Source: Terfezia claveryi (Eukaryota > Ascomycota > Pezizomycetes > Pezizales > Pezizaceae). From it: a stretch of DNA of 64,000 nucleotides. The stretch lies in assembly GCA_015179025.1 (NCBI GenBank), contig WHUX01000092.1, forward strand, positions 62,001 through 126,000. The letters are read 5' to 3'. Positions 46,001 to 58,290 of this stretch are shown here, piece after piece. Under the pieces are notes generated by a model. The model had not been told where the DNA came from. It did no database searches and was given only the letters and a program-made list of their open reading frames with translations. A program made the translations under genes and the position numbers. Within the stretch, counting starts at the first letter, position 1. The number at the start of each line of letters is the position of its first letter.

Positions 46001-47322
46001 GCGATTCCCACAAAAAAATACCTCTAGTGATGACTTATGTATTTACAAAGAGTCCTATACCGGTCGTTGCTGCCGATGCTCATTCTTTTGTCATAGCAGA
46101 GGGTTAACAGATCATGTTAGACAAGCGTACACTGAGATATTGGATTCGATTTCATGGAGGGATATTCTAGTATTAAGAAATGCTCAACCGATCACCCTCA
46201 TAGCTCTTTCTATCCTTTTCCGTAACCTATTAAACTCACCCTTGGGATACGCTGCTTCAAATACCAACAAGACTATGCCCACGTATTAGTTGATAAACGG
46301 GCTCGGATAAAGGGCGTTATACACCAGTATCAACCCGAAAAACTCAGTGAGAAATGCTCCCAACCGCTTGTCAATGTTGAGTTCTGGTGTAGGAAGGACG
46401 GCCTGCAGGGGGACGATGGGGCGGTGGAAGTGAGGGAATGTGGCTGCTGTGGGGTCTTTATGGGGGGGCGGACACACTCTGGATGGTCATTAAATTTAAA
46501 TCGCTCCCTGAAGATACCCTACACGTAGGAAAATCCACTTATTAGCTCCGCATAGGGCAGGAACATTCCCCCCAATGGCAATAAGGGGAAGATATCCAGT
46601 CAAGGAAGGTATCTAGTAAGGGAGGATACCCAATGAAGGGATATCGAACAAGGGAGGGGGAATATCCAACAAGCAAGAATATCATAAAGCATCCAGATTA
46701 TCTAACTTCCCAAATCTGGAATTTTTATCCAACAAGCCCTGACTTACTGCCCAACAAAACGCCAGCGTATGATCTCTAAGTCGGAGGGAAAATCCAATGA
46801 GAGGCTGGTGGACTAAAGCAGATTGAATATACGCCATCTCTCTGGAGAGGCGTACAGTATAGTCATGCCTCTCTTTGTTGGGTTGAAACATTAGGATTAG
46901 ATTGGTGGTTGAGTTGATTGAGGATTACGTTTTCTCTATTAAAGATGAGAGGAGAACATGTATAAGTCCTCCTCAGTGTTCAAATAATCGGATTTCATTT
47001 ATGTGCGTGTGGTATGTAGGTTATTCTCAAGTCGTCGTTGCTCAGGACTGAATGGGCTTAACCATGCTCATGAGATCTGGCTGGTGTACTATCATACTTA
47101 GAAAAGTTTACCCTACAATTATACTTAGGAAAGTTTACCCTTAACTTCTCGCACAAGTTGCAAAAGCTATAATCAAAATACATCACAACGTAGACCAGTT
47201 GAATGAAAAAAGGAAGAAACTCAGGAAGCATCAGCTGAACAATTGAAACCTAAATCCTTCATAAAAATGTGAAACCTTCGTATTCCTCAAACTTCCCATC
47301 CTTACCGTCCATTCACTATGCC
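46001..47322. other. Intergenic with degenerate tandem repeats
   Basis: Positions about 46592-46682 hold four to five diverged units of roughly 22-25 bp built on GATATCCAGTCAAGGAAG-like words (ATCCAAC/ATCTAGT..AAGGGAGG). A direct repeat of TACTTAGAAAAGTTTACCCT and TACTTAGGAAAGTTTACCCT lies near 47095-47142. No gene is seen. Confidence 0.45.
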
Positions 47323-50300
47323 CTAAAATCCCCTCCCCTTTCCCTTCCTCCCCCACACTCCTCCCTCAGCCGGAGCCGTCCACGCACCGGTACGCCCTCC
47401 CACACTAGCACCCAACACACCACTCGCCTCCATATCCTCCCCGGCTCGACCCTTCTCCTCCGCCAAACTCAACCGAATCGCAAGCTCTAGCTCCTCATCC
47501 AACTCCAGATTTACCTCCACCCGTTCCCCGCCCCCCTCACCCACACCACCCGTACAACCCACACTACCCACCTCCCTTCTACTCACCGCAATATTCACAC
47601 TCCCCTTCCTAGCCATCATCACGGCATGCTTCGGGCTAGGCCACTCATTAACATCCATCCCAACCCGTCTCTTCTTCTCCCTATCCCTATCCGTCTTCTC
47701 CTTCACACTCCCGCCACGCCAGCCCCACGGCGAGCTCTCAGAAAGACCACTACTACTCTCCTTGCCCGACGCTACCGCGTTCGCATACACCTTCCCACTT
47801 GCTCCTGGCTTAGGTGCATTGTAAGGGATCGCTGTCCCGCTTTCCCCGTGGATACTTCCATCTCCGTAGCTATAGCTAACTGACACGCCTGCTTCAGGGG
47901 TGGCATCGAGGAGACTCAACCTAATAGCCACTGCGAGCTCCGCGTCTACTCCTTCTTCTAGATGCTCTTCCCCATATCCTTGTTTATACTCATACATGGA
48001 GTCCGTTTCGTAGGTAGAGCCAGAGTGTGGTGATAGGCTTGTAATTGAAGGTGAGGTTAAGGTATGATCGTGGTAAGGATAATGCCGCTCAGAATTCTCC
48101 GCCTCAGCAACACTGGTCGCCAACGCAGCTGCCAACGCCACTTCCTCATTCTCATCAGTTCTCGTGACCAGCTCCCTGGCAAACCCAGCAGCCCTAGTGG
48201 CAGTCCCATTTTCCGCAAGCACCCCAACATCGTTCTCTTTCCCCCTCTCCTTCTCAAACGCCTCCTCACTCAGCATCCTCGCATAAACCAACATCTCCTC
48301 CTCAGTCAAACCCCCGCTCCCAGCCTCTACTCCAAACTTCTCCCTCAATCTCCTCTCCTCCTTCTCCTTCCTTCCCCTCTGCATCTCCAACTCCCCGAGC
48401 CCCCCTACAATCTCCCCCTTCAGGTTCTTTACTACTCCTCTCCTCCCCATATTCCCTGTCCCTCCACCACCAACCCCCGCCCTCCTAACAGCTTTCTTCT
48501 TCCTTTTCCAATTAATCGCACTACTGACATCCCCCGCAAACGACCAATACCGGACATATGTCCCCAGCGCAATTACGCCCCTAAGGACACTTGAATCTGG
48601 GTCAAGCTGGACTGCTCGAGCGGCGTATTGGTTATCACCTAATCCTAGAATCTGGTTATTTTGTTCTGCTTGTGCCATTCTGCGTCGCGCACGGGACGAG
48701 AAACGGGAATGGATGGTCCGGATCGGATCAAGAGTTGAGGCTAGGGGATCCCAGCATTGGACAAGACCATCGCTGCCGCCGTGAATGAGGTAGAGGGATG
48801 TTAGGCCTAGGGTAGTGATGGTCGGCGAGTCGGTATGAATTATCCTGAGAGGGTAATCTGTGAGGCCAGTATGTGGAGGGGAACGGAGATTCCAGGCGTA
48901 TATGCTCCCTGTAGAAGTACCCACTGCAAAAAGACGGGCATTGACGCCGGGGACATCGTGGGTTTTCCCGTCCGCGTGGGAATCTTCGTATGGGGAAAGG
49001 GTAGCGAAAGTGGATTTATCGAGCGCGAAGGCGGTAATTTCGAGGGATTTATGCGAAGTTTGGTCGTAGGAGAAGCTCAAATCCTTCAATTTCCACGTGT
49101 CATCATCTGGGAGGCCCTCAGTGGTAGAATTGTCGGGGATGTCTTCATCAATGACGTCGCTCAGGGGCGTAAAATCTTCCGAGATATCAGATGCTATAGG
49201 TTCTGGCGATTCTCTGCCTCCTAGTATCGATGGTTTTGCACTCCTAGCCTTCGGAACATCTATAATAACCCCCTCCATAATCCTTCCTTCAGCCGCGTTC
49301 GTTTTCCGCTCGAATCGAAAGCACTTCACCCAACCCCCGTTCTCCTCCTCCACTCCATCAACGTCCTTATCTATCACCCCAGTAACCGGATCCACATACC
49401 TCCTCCCCCTCTTCCCAAGCAGCACATTCCCCGCCGCAAAATCAACCTCCAAGAAATAATCCATCCCCCATCCCCTCCACAGCCTCCTCACCCTCCCCCA
49501 ATCTAACCCCATACATCCCTCAGCATTTACAACCATTTTCACATCCTCTCCGTCCATAAATGCCACCCTTCGCCTCGTCTGCTCAATTACCCTCCAAGGC
49601 CCATCAAAGTCCCTCAAATACCACACTTCCCCCAGCGCATTCACCAACACCACCACCATTCCCTCTTTTCTTTGTTGATACCTCCTTTTCCGTTTCACAG
49701 AATACTCCTCGTCAACCTGGAATCCTAGAATGGGTACCCCCGGGCTCACAATACACGTGCTCACCGAATACAACCACGAATTAGGGTTATCCCTCTCCTT
49801 ACTGCTAGTCGGCAACCTATACATTCTCACCTTCCCCACACTGTCGCCCACAAGCAATCCACAGCTCCCCCCCGTCGTCTCAAATACACCCTTATTCTTC
49901 TTTTTTGTCATCCACAATGAGGAGATATACGCATACTGTTCCTCCAAGGACTGACCTGATGTGGATAGGTAATACCCTCTTGTCGGGGTGTTGGCAAGGA
50001 AGCTCAGTTCAACGTATACCCTGCCTGCTGGGACAGTTTCTCCGATACACCACCCCATTTCTTCGCTAAGTTCCATAATTGAGCTGCCGAGCTCTATTCC
50101 CGGTCGATGAGCCGCAAAGTCAGGAACAGGAAAAGCCAAGAACATCCCCAGCATTGGTGCATCATTAGTAATCACTCTATCAATCTTTCCCGTCGTAGGA
50201 TCACTAGATGCCACCATCCCGCTCTCGCAGCTTCCGTGGATAATATGCGGTCTCAACGCCGCTGTGCCCCCCTCTTTCTTTGGGCTCCTATCAATTGCAG

Positions 50301-51342
50301 GGAAGGTAGCTGATATATGTGTCACGCTAGCCCCCCCCGTTCGCCCTAGATACGTAATAATACTCCCAGTATTCGCCGAATTGTGATGTTTTGAGGGTTC
50401 ATACTGTGGCACATGTGCCTTCCCTCGAGATAGTGACCGAAGCAGGGCTGTACGGAGGAGATATTCTTTTCTCCAAGTCGAATCCAAAGCTAAGTGGGTG
50501 AAGTACCGGCGCTCGCTGGAGTATGATGCGCGGGTTTCTTCATCATGGGACCGAAGGGGGGCGGATCCTGCTGCTGAGGTGATGGATCGTTGTTGCTGTT
50601 GTGGGGGGCAATGTGCTTGTGCAGGGAAATACCTCGCAAACGCACTCCTCCACGCATGCGGGCTCGAAATCAATGTATGAAACCTCTTAGAGACGAGGCT
50701 CAATGTGGATAAAGTCGCTGGGTCCAGGAAGGAAAATATATGCGTCAACACCTCTAGATCCCATATTAGCTACCCAGCACCACCACAGTCTGCTGAGGTC
50801 TGAAAATATTCACCATTCGGAAACCTCGCAATCGGACTCCCGGCCCCCTCTCCCCAAACTCTCTTCTTAACTCTAAACTCCACCACCTCCGCATCTCTTC
50901 CCAACCCCAACCCAATTCCGTCTCCCTTTCCTTTCCCTTTGCCCTTTCTTCCTGTAAGGGGGTTACGTCTACAGTACTCTTCATACTCACTGATTCTATC
51001 CCTTCTCCCAGTCGGTATCTCAGGGGCACCACCAGGCAAAGCCTCCCCATGCTCATTACGGTCATTGCCCGAGATGAATGGGCCAAGGCCTTCATCTATC
51101 GTAGTCGGAATAGTCGGCAATTCTTCACCTGTAAACTCTAGTCCAGCACCTTTCATCCCCTCACTCTGACGCTCCCTCCTTCGATTCCCACTTCCAGACC
51201 CACCATCCGGGTAACCGGAGTTGACTCTGTCACTGCCTTCAAGAATTTCATATCCATATTGACTCTGCGAAACTTGTTCCTGTGAAGTTGACTGTCCGGT
51301 AATCGCGTTATTCTCGGTATCCGTATTCTCTGCGGGGAGCAT
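47323..51342 (-). CDS. UFO1: Ufo1-like F-box protein with C-terminal ubiquitin-interacting motifs
   Basis: Two exons, 51342-50814 and 50753-47323, are joined by a 60-bp intron (GTGAAT..TAG), giving 1319 residues. The junction completes an F-box: FPN|EVLTHIFSFLDPATLSTL (about residues 174-215), which neither exon holds alone. Exon 1 supplies a polar leader (MLPAENTDTENNAITGQ). The middle is a large, mostly beta-like region with weak WD40-type repeats, clearest near residues 781-870 (GTSTGSIYAWNLRS and GGSDGLVQCWDPLAS). Near the C-terminus three ubiquitin-interacting motifs occur: a weak one at about 1043 (NEEVALAAALATSVAEA), AELAVAIRLSLLDA at about 1111 and LELAIRLSLAEE at about 1265. F-box, propeller and UIM order matches yeast Ufo1, an SCF substrate adaptor (HO endonuclease turnover). 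It is longer than the yeast protein. Confidence 0.75.
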
Positions 51343-52738
51343 AAACAGTAATCTCAGTCCTCCACTCTAGGCGATACGTTTCTCGGCTTCTTAGTCGCAG
51401 AAAAGCCGAATTTTAATCTGTAGTCAAAGGAAGCCGAAAATAAGCTGTGTAGGAAACTTGATGAATTGAGGTGAGGGATGAGGAGTTCAGGATCCGAGAC
51501 GAGTCAGGTAATGTGAATTCAGATGACAGATGACAAATGGGAAAATTTGCTGCTAACACCACAATGTGATGACAAATACGACAGGGCGGCCTAGTCTGGT
51601 TGCCGGGGGACATGCAACCAAAATAAAAGAACATTTACCTATGAGTCTACATACACGGAGCTCCGATATACAAATCTACATAATTAAAGAAGAAAATACC
51701 GTATACTCTAACTCGGAAAATTTGATACGGGTCCAATCATATAGACAAAGCAGTGTCAAGCAGCATTCAAGATCCTCAAAGACAAGTTATACAAGGAACC
51801 AAGCTACTCCAACAACCAGATACTACAAGACCATTCACAATCGAAACAGATGCCAGTAATTTTGAAATTTGGTCTCAGCCAGTTACAAAAAGATCCGATA
51901 ATGAAAGATATGCATCCAATAGCTTATAATGGTGTTAAACATTCCCCAGCCAAGCGAAAGCGCCCAGTACAGGAGAAAGATTAAGCATTCCTTATGAACA
52001 TAGTACCCATATATTATAAGAAAACAGCCATTCTGACCAATCATGAGTCATTGAACAATCTACAGACAGTAAAGTGACCTTCGCCATGACTCACATGATG
52101 CATTGATGAGTTTGGACAATACGCGCTTGATATTCGACAATGACCCAGGTTATTGTACCTGATAGCATTACCGGTAGTACTTGTTTAGACCTGACTTCCT
52201 CACCAACATATGTACAAAAAGCTATCCCTATAACTCATGAATAGAACGGTACACTCGGGTAATTTGGTCGGTTTAACGTGTCCGTTTTCTGCTCAATTGA
52301 CCAGACCGATTCTGAGAGTTCCGATTCAACCCACCAGGAAGCAGCAACCGATCCGATCGATCTGATCTTCGCTGCAGTACCTACCAGACATAGCGAAATA
52401 GTCACGTGATTACATCAAATTCTGTTTCTGCAGAAAAGGTTAGCAACAGAGCGGATTGTGTACATAGGGAACGATCTCGGGTATCTAGTAGTCTAGCTGC
52501 AAGCCTTTCCATTGTCCATTTTGATCCCACCTAAATACCCGATCTCATGGTAATCAAGACCTTCTGTATCCTCCGAGACAAACGGAACTTTCTATACCCC
52601 AATATATATAGCTCTTAACCCCAATATCAATATTGTTATATCCCGAATACAACATCCATAACAATCCCAAGTACCTTCTTCCCGACCTGAATCAATGTTT
52701 TCCCATACCCCCTCCCCCACTTCCTCTCGCACCCATAC
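51343..52738. promoter_or_regulatory. Upstream region of the F-box gene
   Basis: This 1.4-kb gap lies between two co-oriented genes and should carry the F-box gene promoter and the HEI10 3' region. A copy of TAGTCTGGTTG lies near 51591. No other feature is seen. Confidence 0.4.
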
Positions 52739-54349
52739 TCATTCCAACACCCCCCCTCCTCCCATCATCCCCACTCCATTTCCTCCTCCTCCACTCCCTT
52801 GGGGCCTCCCAATCCTTATCCCAGCACTCAATCCCCCAACATGTCCCCCAAATCTCGGTCCCATCCCGAGATTGTTTTCATTCAACCCGCCAAGTGGCTG
52901 TCTCCTATCTATACCTAATGCCCCACCATTCGGGTTTTGATATGAAAAGAAGTTTTCGTCTCGCCCATATTGCTGCTGGTTGTTGACACTATGAGTATTT
53001 ACTGGTGTGGGAATCAGCCGCTGGCGGTGAGGTGTGGACATTAAGTTATTGTTGTTTATACCCCCGCCAGCGAGTCCCCTCACACCACCACTTCCACCTC
53101 CAGGCTGCGGTCTTGGAGTAGGGCTTGGAGTTAGGTCGAGGTCTATAACGGTGTTATTTTAGCGGAACTGAAACAAGCACTGGCTTGGAGGGAATATAGT
53201 TCCATACCCATAAACATCCCATTGTTCCCACTTCTCCCTCCCCCACCACCGCCTCCACCACCCCTGCTACTGCCAATCCCTCCGTTCCCCCCTCTAGCAA
53301 AAATACTGTTTATCCCCCCACCAGTGCCTTGACCCCCTCCTCCCCCTGCACCTTGTGACATCCTCACGTTACTTATATTTCCGTTCATATCAATCGATAT
53401 CGGGTTCTCCATCGCCCTACCCACAAACCTATTCTGCCCAGTACCTCCCATATTCCCTCCATGGCTCTGCATTTGGTCATGGGCCCCCAACATTACACCT
53501 CCCATAGCTATATTCTCTGCTGTCTCATTCGCGGCACTCTGAACATTGGCTAATAACATTTTTCGTTTCAGTTTATCGTATAGATCCTAAACCAAACCAG
53601 CGTAAATTCTGTTAGCATCTCAGCTGTAAACATTTCCCCCAAATGCAGGTCCCAAAGGTCGTAAAGATACTATGAATCATACCTGAAACTGCAAAGCTTT
53701 CCTCCCCTTCTCCCTTACCATCTCCCCCAACTCCACACACTTCCGCTCCAACCCCTCCCTCTCCAGCGTAACCTGTTCCAACTTCTTTCTTAACCCCGAA
53801 ATCTCGGTGTTCGCATCGTGAACCAACTTATCCAGTTGTGTATTCAGTGTAGCATACTTGTCCCCTAAATTCCGCGCAAATGTTTCCTGAAATAACCTGT
53901 GACCAGGAATCAGTACCCATAACACCTTCACTACCCCTAGTATCACCCCGTCTCTCCAAAGAACCCTAGAGATCAATGATCACCTACACTTCCTGCATAG
54001 CCTGATACCCCCAAAACGCTAATCCCCTCCCCGCCACCTCCATAATCACCCCTGGCGCCAACCCACTCAATAAACTTGTCTTATACTCTTCACTCGGATT
54101 CAACACCGTCAGAACTGCATCATCTGGTGCCATCAACGCAGATCTACACGCAGGACATGATCTTTGACCTAGAATGTGTATATGCGAGGTTGACGGTCCT
54201 GAGGCATTTGAAGATTGGTTATTGATGATTAGACCGTGGGATTCCGCACAGGTAGGACAGAAGATGTGACTACAAGTTGTGACGACTGCGCGTTGCTGGA
54301 GATGGGTTCGACAGCGGATGATGTTACAGCGGAGGATGAGGGAATCCAT
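52739..54349 (-). CDS. HEI10: HEI10-type meiotic RING E3 (CCNB1IP1 family)
   Basis: Four exons: 54349-53988, 53896-53683, 53586-53208 and 53142-52739 (introns 91, 96 and 65 bp), giving 452 residues. The N-terminal C3HC4 RING uses C8, C13, C26, H28, C31, C34, C65 and C68, with the family-typical start MDSLILRCNIIRCRTHL and AVVTTCSHIFCPTC. Exon 2 encodes a coiled coil (KYATLNTQLDKLVHDANTEI, then LRKKLEQVTLEREGLERK). Exon 3 begins DLYDKLKRKMLLAN and runs into a Gly/Asn/Met-rich tail. The last exon keeps a short STPHRQRL box typical of the family. HEI10/CCNB1IP1 proteins load on the synaptonemal complex and mark crossover sites. Start and all junctions preserve frame. It lies between the F-box and chorismate mutase genes on the same strand. 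Confidence 0.87.
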
Positions 54350-54730
54350 GGTGTGATTGACGTTCTGGGAGCACGAGGGAGGAGTGGGAAAGGAAAAGAT
54401 TATTGCTCTTACTACTGGGACTGCTCAGACCTTCGCATTACTGTATGTAGTATTTGCTAGCGCACCATGGAAAGATAAATGAAGGTGTCAATTTCACATA
54501 GCAAAATACAACAGTATATGGAAGGACCTCCGTGAATGAGATACATAAGGTACCCATATTCAAATGAATTCTAAATCCACAGCTGTCTTTACCGTTTTAT
54601 TTATCCTCAAGGTCAAATCCCATGTAAATCTATTCCCCCAGGCCCATCCAGTAGGCTCCCCGAAATCGAGTAGAGATATTTGCCCCTAGTTCCCATTCTT
54701 CCACCCATCACACCGTCCATACTTCATAAC
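54350..54730. other. Short intergenic gap
   Basis: The gap separates the 3' end of the chorismate mutase gene from the HEI10 start on the same strand, so it holds the HEI10 promoter. No other feature is seen. Confidence 0.45.
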
Positions 54731-55363
54731 CTACTCATCCAGCCCCACCACCAGCGCATCCTGGTGCGGCTTCCTAAATTCATCCCACCTCACCCCCTCA
54801 TACTCAATACACCCTTCTACGAGAACCTCATAAACCTCCCTAAGAATCTTCTCATCCATACCCACCTCCCCTGCCCTCTTCACCGCCTTATCAATAACAT
54901 TCTTCTTCCTCCACTCGTCCCTCACCTTACCTCTATCCTCCTTAATCCTCGCCGCCGCCTCAATAAACCTCAACCTCGTCCCAAGTAATGTCACAATCTC
55001 CCGATCAAGCGTATCAATTGCCTTTCTTACCTCCGGCATAGTCGACGCTTTCAAAGCTTCCTCTGGTGTGGGAAGAACATCTGCCTCGGAGAGGGATTGT
55101 TTGAGGTGTGATGGGGCGGGGGGGTGCCTCCCGCCGAACCCATGAGGGAGGTGAAATGGCATGCTGGAGGATTGGGGAGTGGAGCCTGGCAGAGGGGTGA
55201 TTGCAATGGAGGCGAAGTCAGTGCCTGGGAGGGGGGTGAGTGTGGACTGTGGAAGCTGGACGTATGTCCCCAGTTCTGGGGTGTCAATTCCGGGGGGGGT
55301 GATGTCTGTGGAAAGTGGGGACGTCGGACGGGAGGTCAGAGGGGTAGACCCCGCGGATGACAT
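54731..55363 (-). CDS. AroQ-type chorismate mutase / isochorismate pyruvate-lyase-like protein
   Basis: The ATG at 55363 (MSSAGSTPLTSRPTSP) gives 210 residues with no intron needed. Residues 1-100 are Ser/Thr/Pro-rich and disordered. Residues about 108-195 are an all-helical CM_2 domain with R113 (PEVRKAIDTLDREI), R130 (LLGTRLRFIEAAARIKED) and K141. The spacing of 17 and 11 residues equals R11-R28-K39 of E. coli chorismate mutase and the matching residues of PchB, so the first half of the active site is conserved. The Gln88 position is not obvious (the helix reads VYEVLVEGCIEYEG). The fungal housekeeping enzyme Aro7 is a different, larger protein, so this is an additional AroQ-fold enzyme converting chorismate to prephenate, or isochorismate to salicylate plus pyruvate. 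The frame is open upstream but has no earlier ATG. Confidence 0.78.
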   Translation of the reverse strand: MSSAGSTPLTSRPTSPLSTDITPPGIDTPELGTYVQLPQSTLTPLPGTDFASIAITPLPGSTPQSSSMPFHLPHGFGGRHPPAPSHLKQSLSEADVLPTPEEALKASTMPEVRKAIDTLDREIVTLLGTRLRFIEAAARIKEDRGKVRDEWRKKNVIDKAVKRAGEVGMDEKILREVYEVLVEGCIEYEGVRWDEFRKPHQDALVVGLDE

Positions 55364-55418
55364 TGTTGCCTCGTTGTTGCCTCGTTGTTGCCTCGTTGTT
55401 GCCTCGTTGTTGCCTGGT
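55364..55418. repeat. 11-bp tandem repeat abutting the chorismate mutase start codon
   Basis: Five tandem copies of TGTTGCCTCGT (the last with one change) occupy 55364-55418. On the coding strand this is GCAACAACGAG repeated, ending directly at the ATG. The unit is not a multiple of three, which supports a 5' untranslated location rather than coding. Confidence 0.85.
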
Positions 55419-56634
55419 GTGATGTGTTTGTTTATTGAATGTTTCCTCAAAGAAGGGGGATTGGATGTTGGAATTCAAATATTGGTCCTTTGGTAGACTC
55501 CTCTGTTAAGCTTATAAAGAGAAGTCGAGATATGGAGCGAGGAAGCCCACGACTCCCAATATGATGAATAAGTCAATACAGAAGCAAATTCCCAACATTT
55601 GCTACGCTGTATGGGGTATAGTTGCCGCCAGGAACATGACGTCGGCTGCATTTGGTCTGATCTTGGCCGGATTGAGGAAAATTGACGGCGGGAACGTGCC
55701 ATCCAAATTAATTACCGGCTCAGCTGTCAACATCAAGGTGCTGCCACTTATTTACTTATTTGATGAGATTTAGATGCATTGGGCCCTCATCCGTACAGTC
55801 ATACAGTATGATTTAGAGTTTAGAAAAGGGTCTCTTGTTGGCACACAAACAAGTCCAAGGTCCCAATATATGCAATGAGGGTTTAACAAATTATTACTTA
55901 TCATTACACTCCATATGCATAGAGAGGTACATTACCCCAATACGTTTCTGAAATGACTCAATCGTAGATGTTAACTAAATTAACATAGCCTCAGTAACCC
56001 AGCGAGCAATCGGTAACAGGCAAATAAAAATAAAACGAGTAGAGAAACAGCCAGCCGGACAAGTCGCAGACTGCCGTGCAGAGTAAAAACTCCCCGAATA
56101 ACGTAAAGACACTAATAAGCCAATATATCAACGCCTAAGTAATCCGAGGTAGCCAATACATAGGAGAGAAAATAGTGGGTATCACACTCTAAGCATGTAG
56201 GACTAGATAATAGGAAAAGAAGAACAAAAAAAATAAGATGCAGATGAAAACCACCCAAGCATGAACCAAGCCGTTATGCGCCTTGCTGAACCCCGATTGC
56301 ATGAAATCATATATCATGGTAGAGAATTGATCATGAAAAAAGGGAAATCCAACAACACATGCCTAAAGGAAAGCAGAGGGAAAAAAAAAAAAAAACATAA
56401 TCATGGTTACCATTAATCCATCAGCATCGTAAACAGCCGACTTGAGGTGTTGGCAAAAACAGCATAAGTAAAACTATCGAGAAGAGTATACTGGTGTGGA
56501 AAAGGAAATGAAACCTTAGATTCCAAGAATAAATGCCTCCTTGGGCACCACTTGGTAACAGAAAAGATCATGCAATGGCTACATGTAAAGCCCTGCGAAG
56601 AATGAGAAAGAACTGATACCACGGAGTGATCTTA
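55419..56634. other. Intergenic, no gene seen
   Basis: No coding features are recognised. It includes an A run near 56381-56395. It should hold the chorismate mutase promoter and the 3' end of the next gene. Confidence 0.45.
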
Positions 56635-58290
56635 TTACCATGGATATTGTAATTGTTGCAGGTCAAAATCATCGTCAATATTGCCCAAATCAGTGGCTGT
56701 ATTTGTTTCCAAGAGTGCTGGGTCAATATTAAGGTCTCCCAAAACAGTTCTATTGAGACCATCGGGACGGGCAACATGGATTGGATATTGCTCGTATTCA
56801 TCGTCTGGATTCTCTTCGTCATCTTCGTCTTCGTCATACTCTATATATTTGACACGACCCCGGGTACTGCGGGTACTTGTGCGTTGTTTATTAACATCTC
56901 CTGCTGGTGCGGAGGCCCTGGACCTTGAAGTCCTTGGACTGGCCATTGTAGACGGTGGAGGAATGGAGGCTTGGCACAATGGGTCGATCCGCTTGCGTTT
57001 TGTACCCCTGGCCGGTGTACCCCCACGATCGACCAGCGTGTTCTCTCTCTTCCTCTTTTCGTTTCGGTTCCTCTTGGAAGCATTTCCTTTGCAGTTTGTT
57101 TGAAATCTCTGATTGTGTATATTAGAAATTAATCCTAGCCAAAACTGGGGATAGGAGTTATGTCCTTACTTCAAACATCTTCGCTGGTTGATCGACGACT
57201 TCATCTAGGAAGTTAGGATTGCAAATTCGCACGCAACTGTTCTTGCAAGACAGCAGGTAACGGCAAACATCTTGCACTCTCCCATCGAAATCATCCCCAG
57301 TCTTAGCATGAACACCGTGCCGCTCCAGTGGACCAACACGGAGCCGCTTCTCGATCGTATACTAGTTTCCTCTATGTTAGCCAAGGCATTAAGAACACCA
57401 GTCATATTAGTTACGTACACAAGTTTGCACAGCAGCGAAGTAGAAATGCTTCTGAGAGATACCGCTTTTGACTGACTGCCATTTTGGTAGATCCAAGGTA
57501 ATAGTATCAGTACCTTGTAGTGCTATGAATATTTCCTCAATGGACCTCTGATGTTTGTTAATGAACACCACAGTCTCGTATTCCGTAGCGTACCAGTTCT
57601 CATCAATCCACAATTTCAGGAATTCGCCGAACCACTTATGTGTCTCCGCCGGATTGAGCTCAAGCATTTCCTCCTTGTAGCATTTCGGGCGGTATGATGA
57701 AGAAATACTCGATTGCGGTCGTGTAAGGGCTAGATGGTGAAGCGGCGCATTCGAGAATAGTTGAGTATCTTGACTGAAATTGATGATTGAACCATAAGAA
57801 GGCGCTGGCTGCGCATATGGCAGGGCAGGGCTGCTGTAACAAGTGCTACTGGGCGTATAAACAGTATCCATAGCCACTGACGATGAGAATACTGGGGGTG
57901 CAGTATACGTGGGTGCCTTGGATAGTTGCAGCATCCTGCAAGAAAACTCTTCCACAGCCTGCTTAATTTCTTAATAAAGACTTCAACCGCAATGTGAGAG
58001 GAGTAGAAACTTACTGCGATCTCTGCCTGAATCTTATTAAATGCAGATTCTCGAAGTCTTTGGTCTGAGTTTAGGCTCCATTGCACCCAGAGCTCGTTAC
58101 CGTACTCGCCGCTCACTTTACTGATAACATCCACTGTCACTTTCTGTCGTCCCGCTTCTCTTATAACCCGATTCATGAATTCCGGAAGCAGGGTTGATGG
58201 ATCAAGTTGGAGAAGGATAGCCTCGCATGAGAAGCTATCTGGCCTGAACAATTCATCCGAATAACTGTCCATTGGTAGAGGAAATTCCAT
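56635..58290 (-). CDS. Unidentified 494-residue protein, basic then acidic C-terminus
   Basis: Four exons in phase 0: 58290-58015, 57961-57419, 57361-57170 and 57108-56635 (introns 53, 57 and 61 bp; GTAAGT, GTACGT and GTAAGG donors). The start MEFPLPMDSYSDELF is the first ATG. The central region (about residues 160-335) is Trp/Cys/aromatic-rich and looks folded: HKWFGEFLKLWIDENWYATE, LPKWQSVKSGISQKHFYFAA, then RYLLSCKNSCVRICNPNFLD. A strongly basic stretch follows (KRNRNEKRKRE and GTKRKRI), resembling nuclear localisation signals. The C-terminus is acidic (YIEYDEDEDDEENPDDEYEQ), ending DDDFDLQQLQYPW. Basic and acidic tracts suggest a nuclear protein. I recognise no named family. Frame-consistent splicing over four exons is strong evidence that it is real. 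Confidence 0.72.

Noticed and set aside
48064..48594. Plus-strand open frame of about 176 codons
   Set aside because: Antisense to the F-box/UIM coding exon; Pro/Leu/Ser-rich composition is the mirror of that exon's codon bias.
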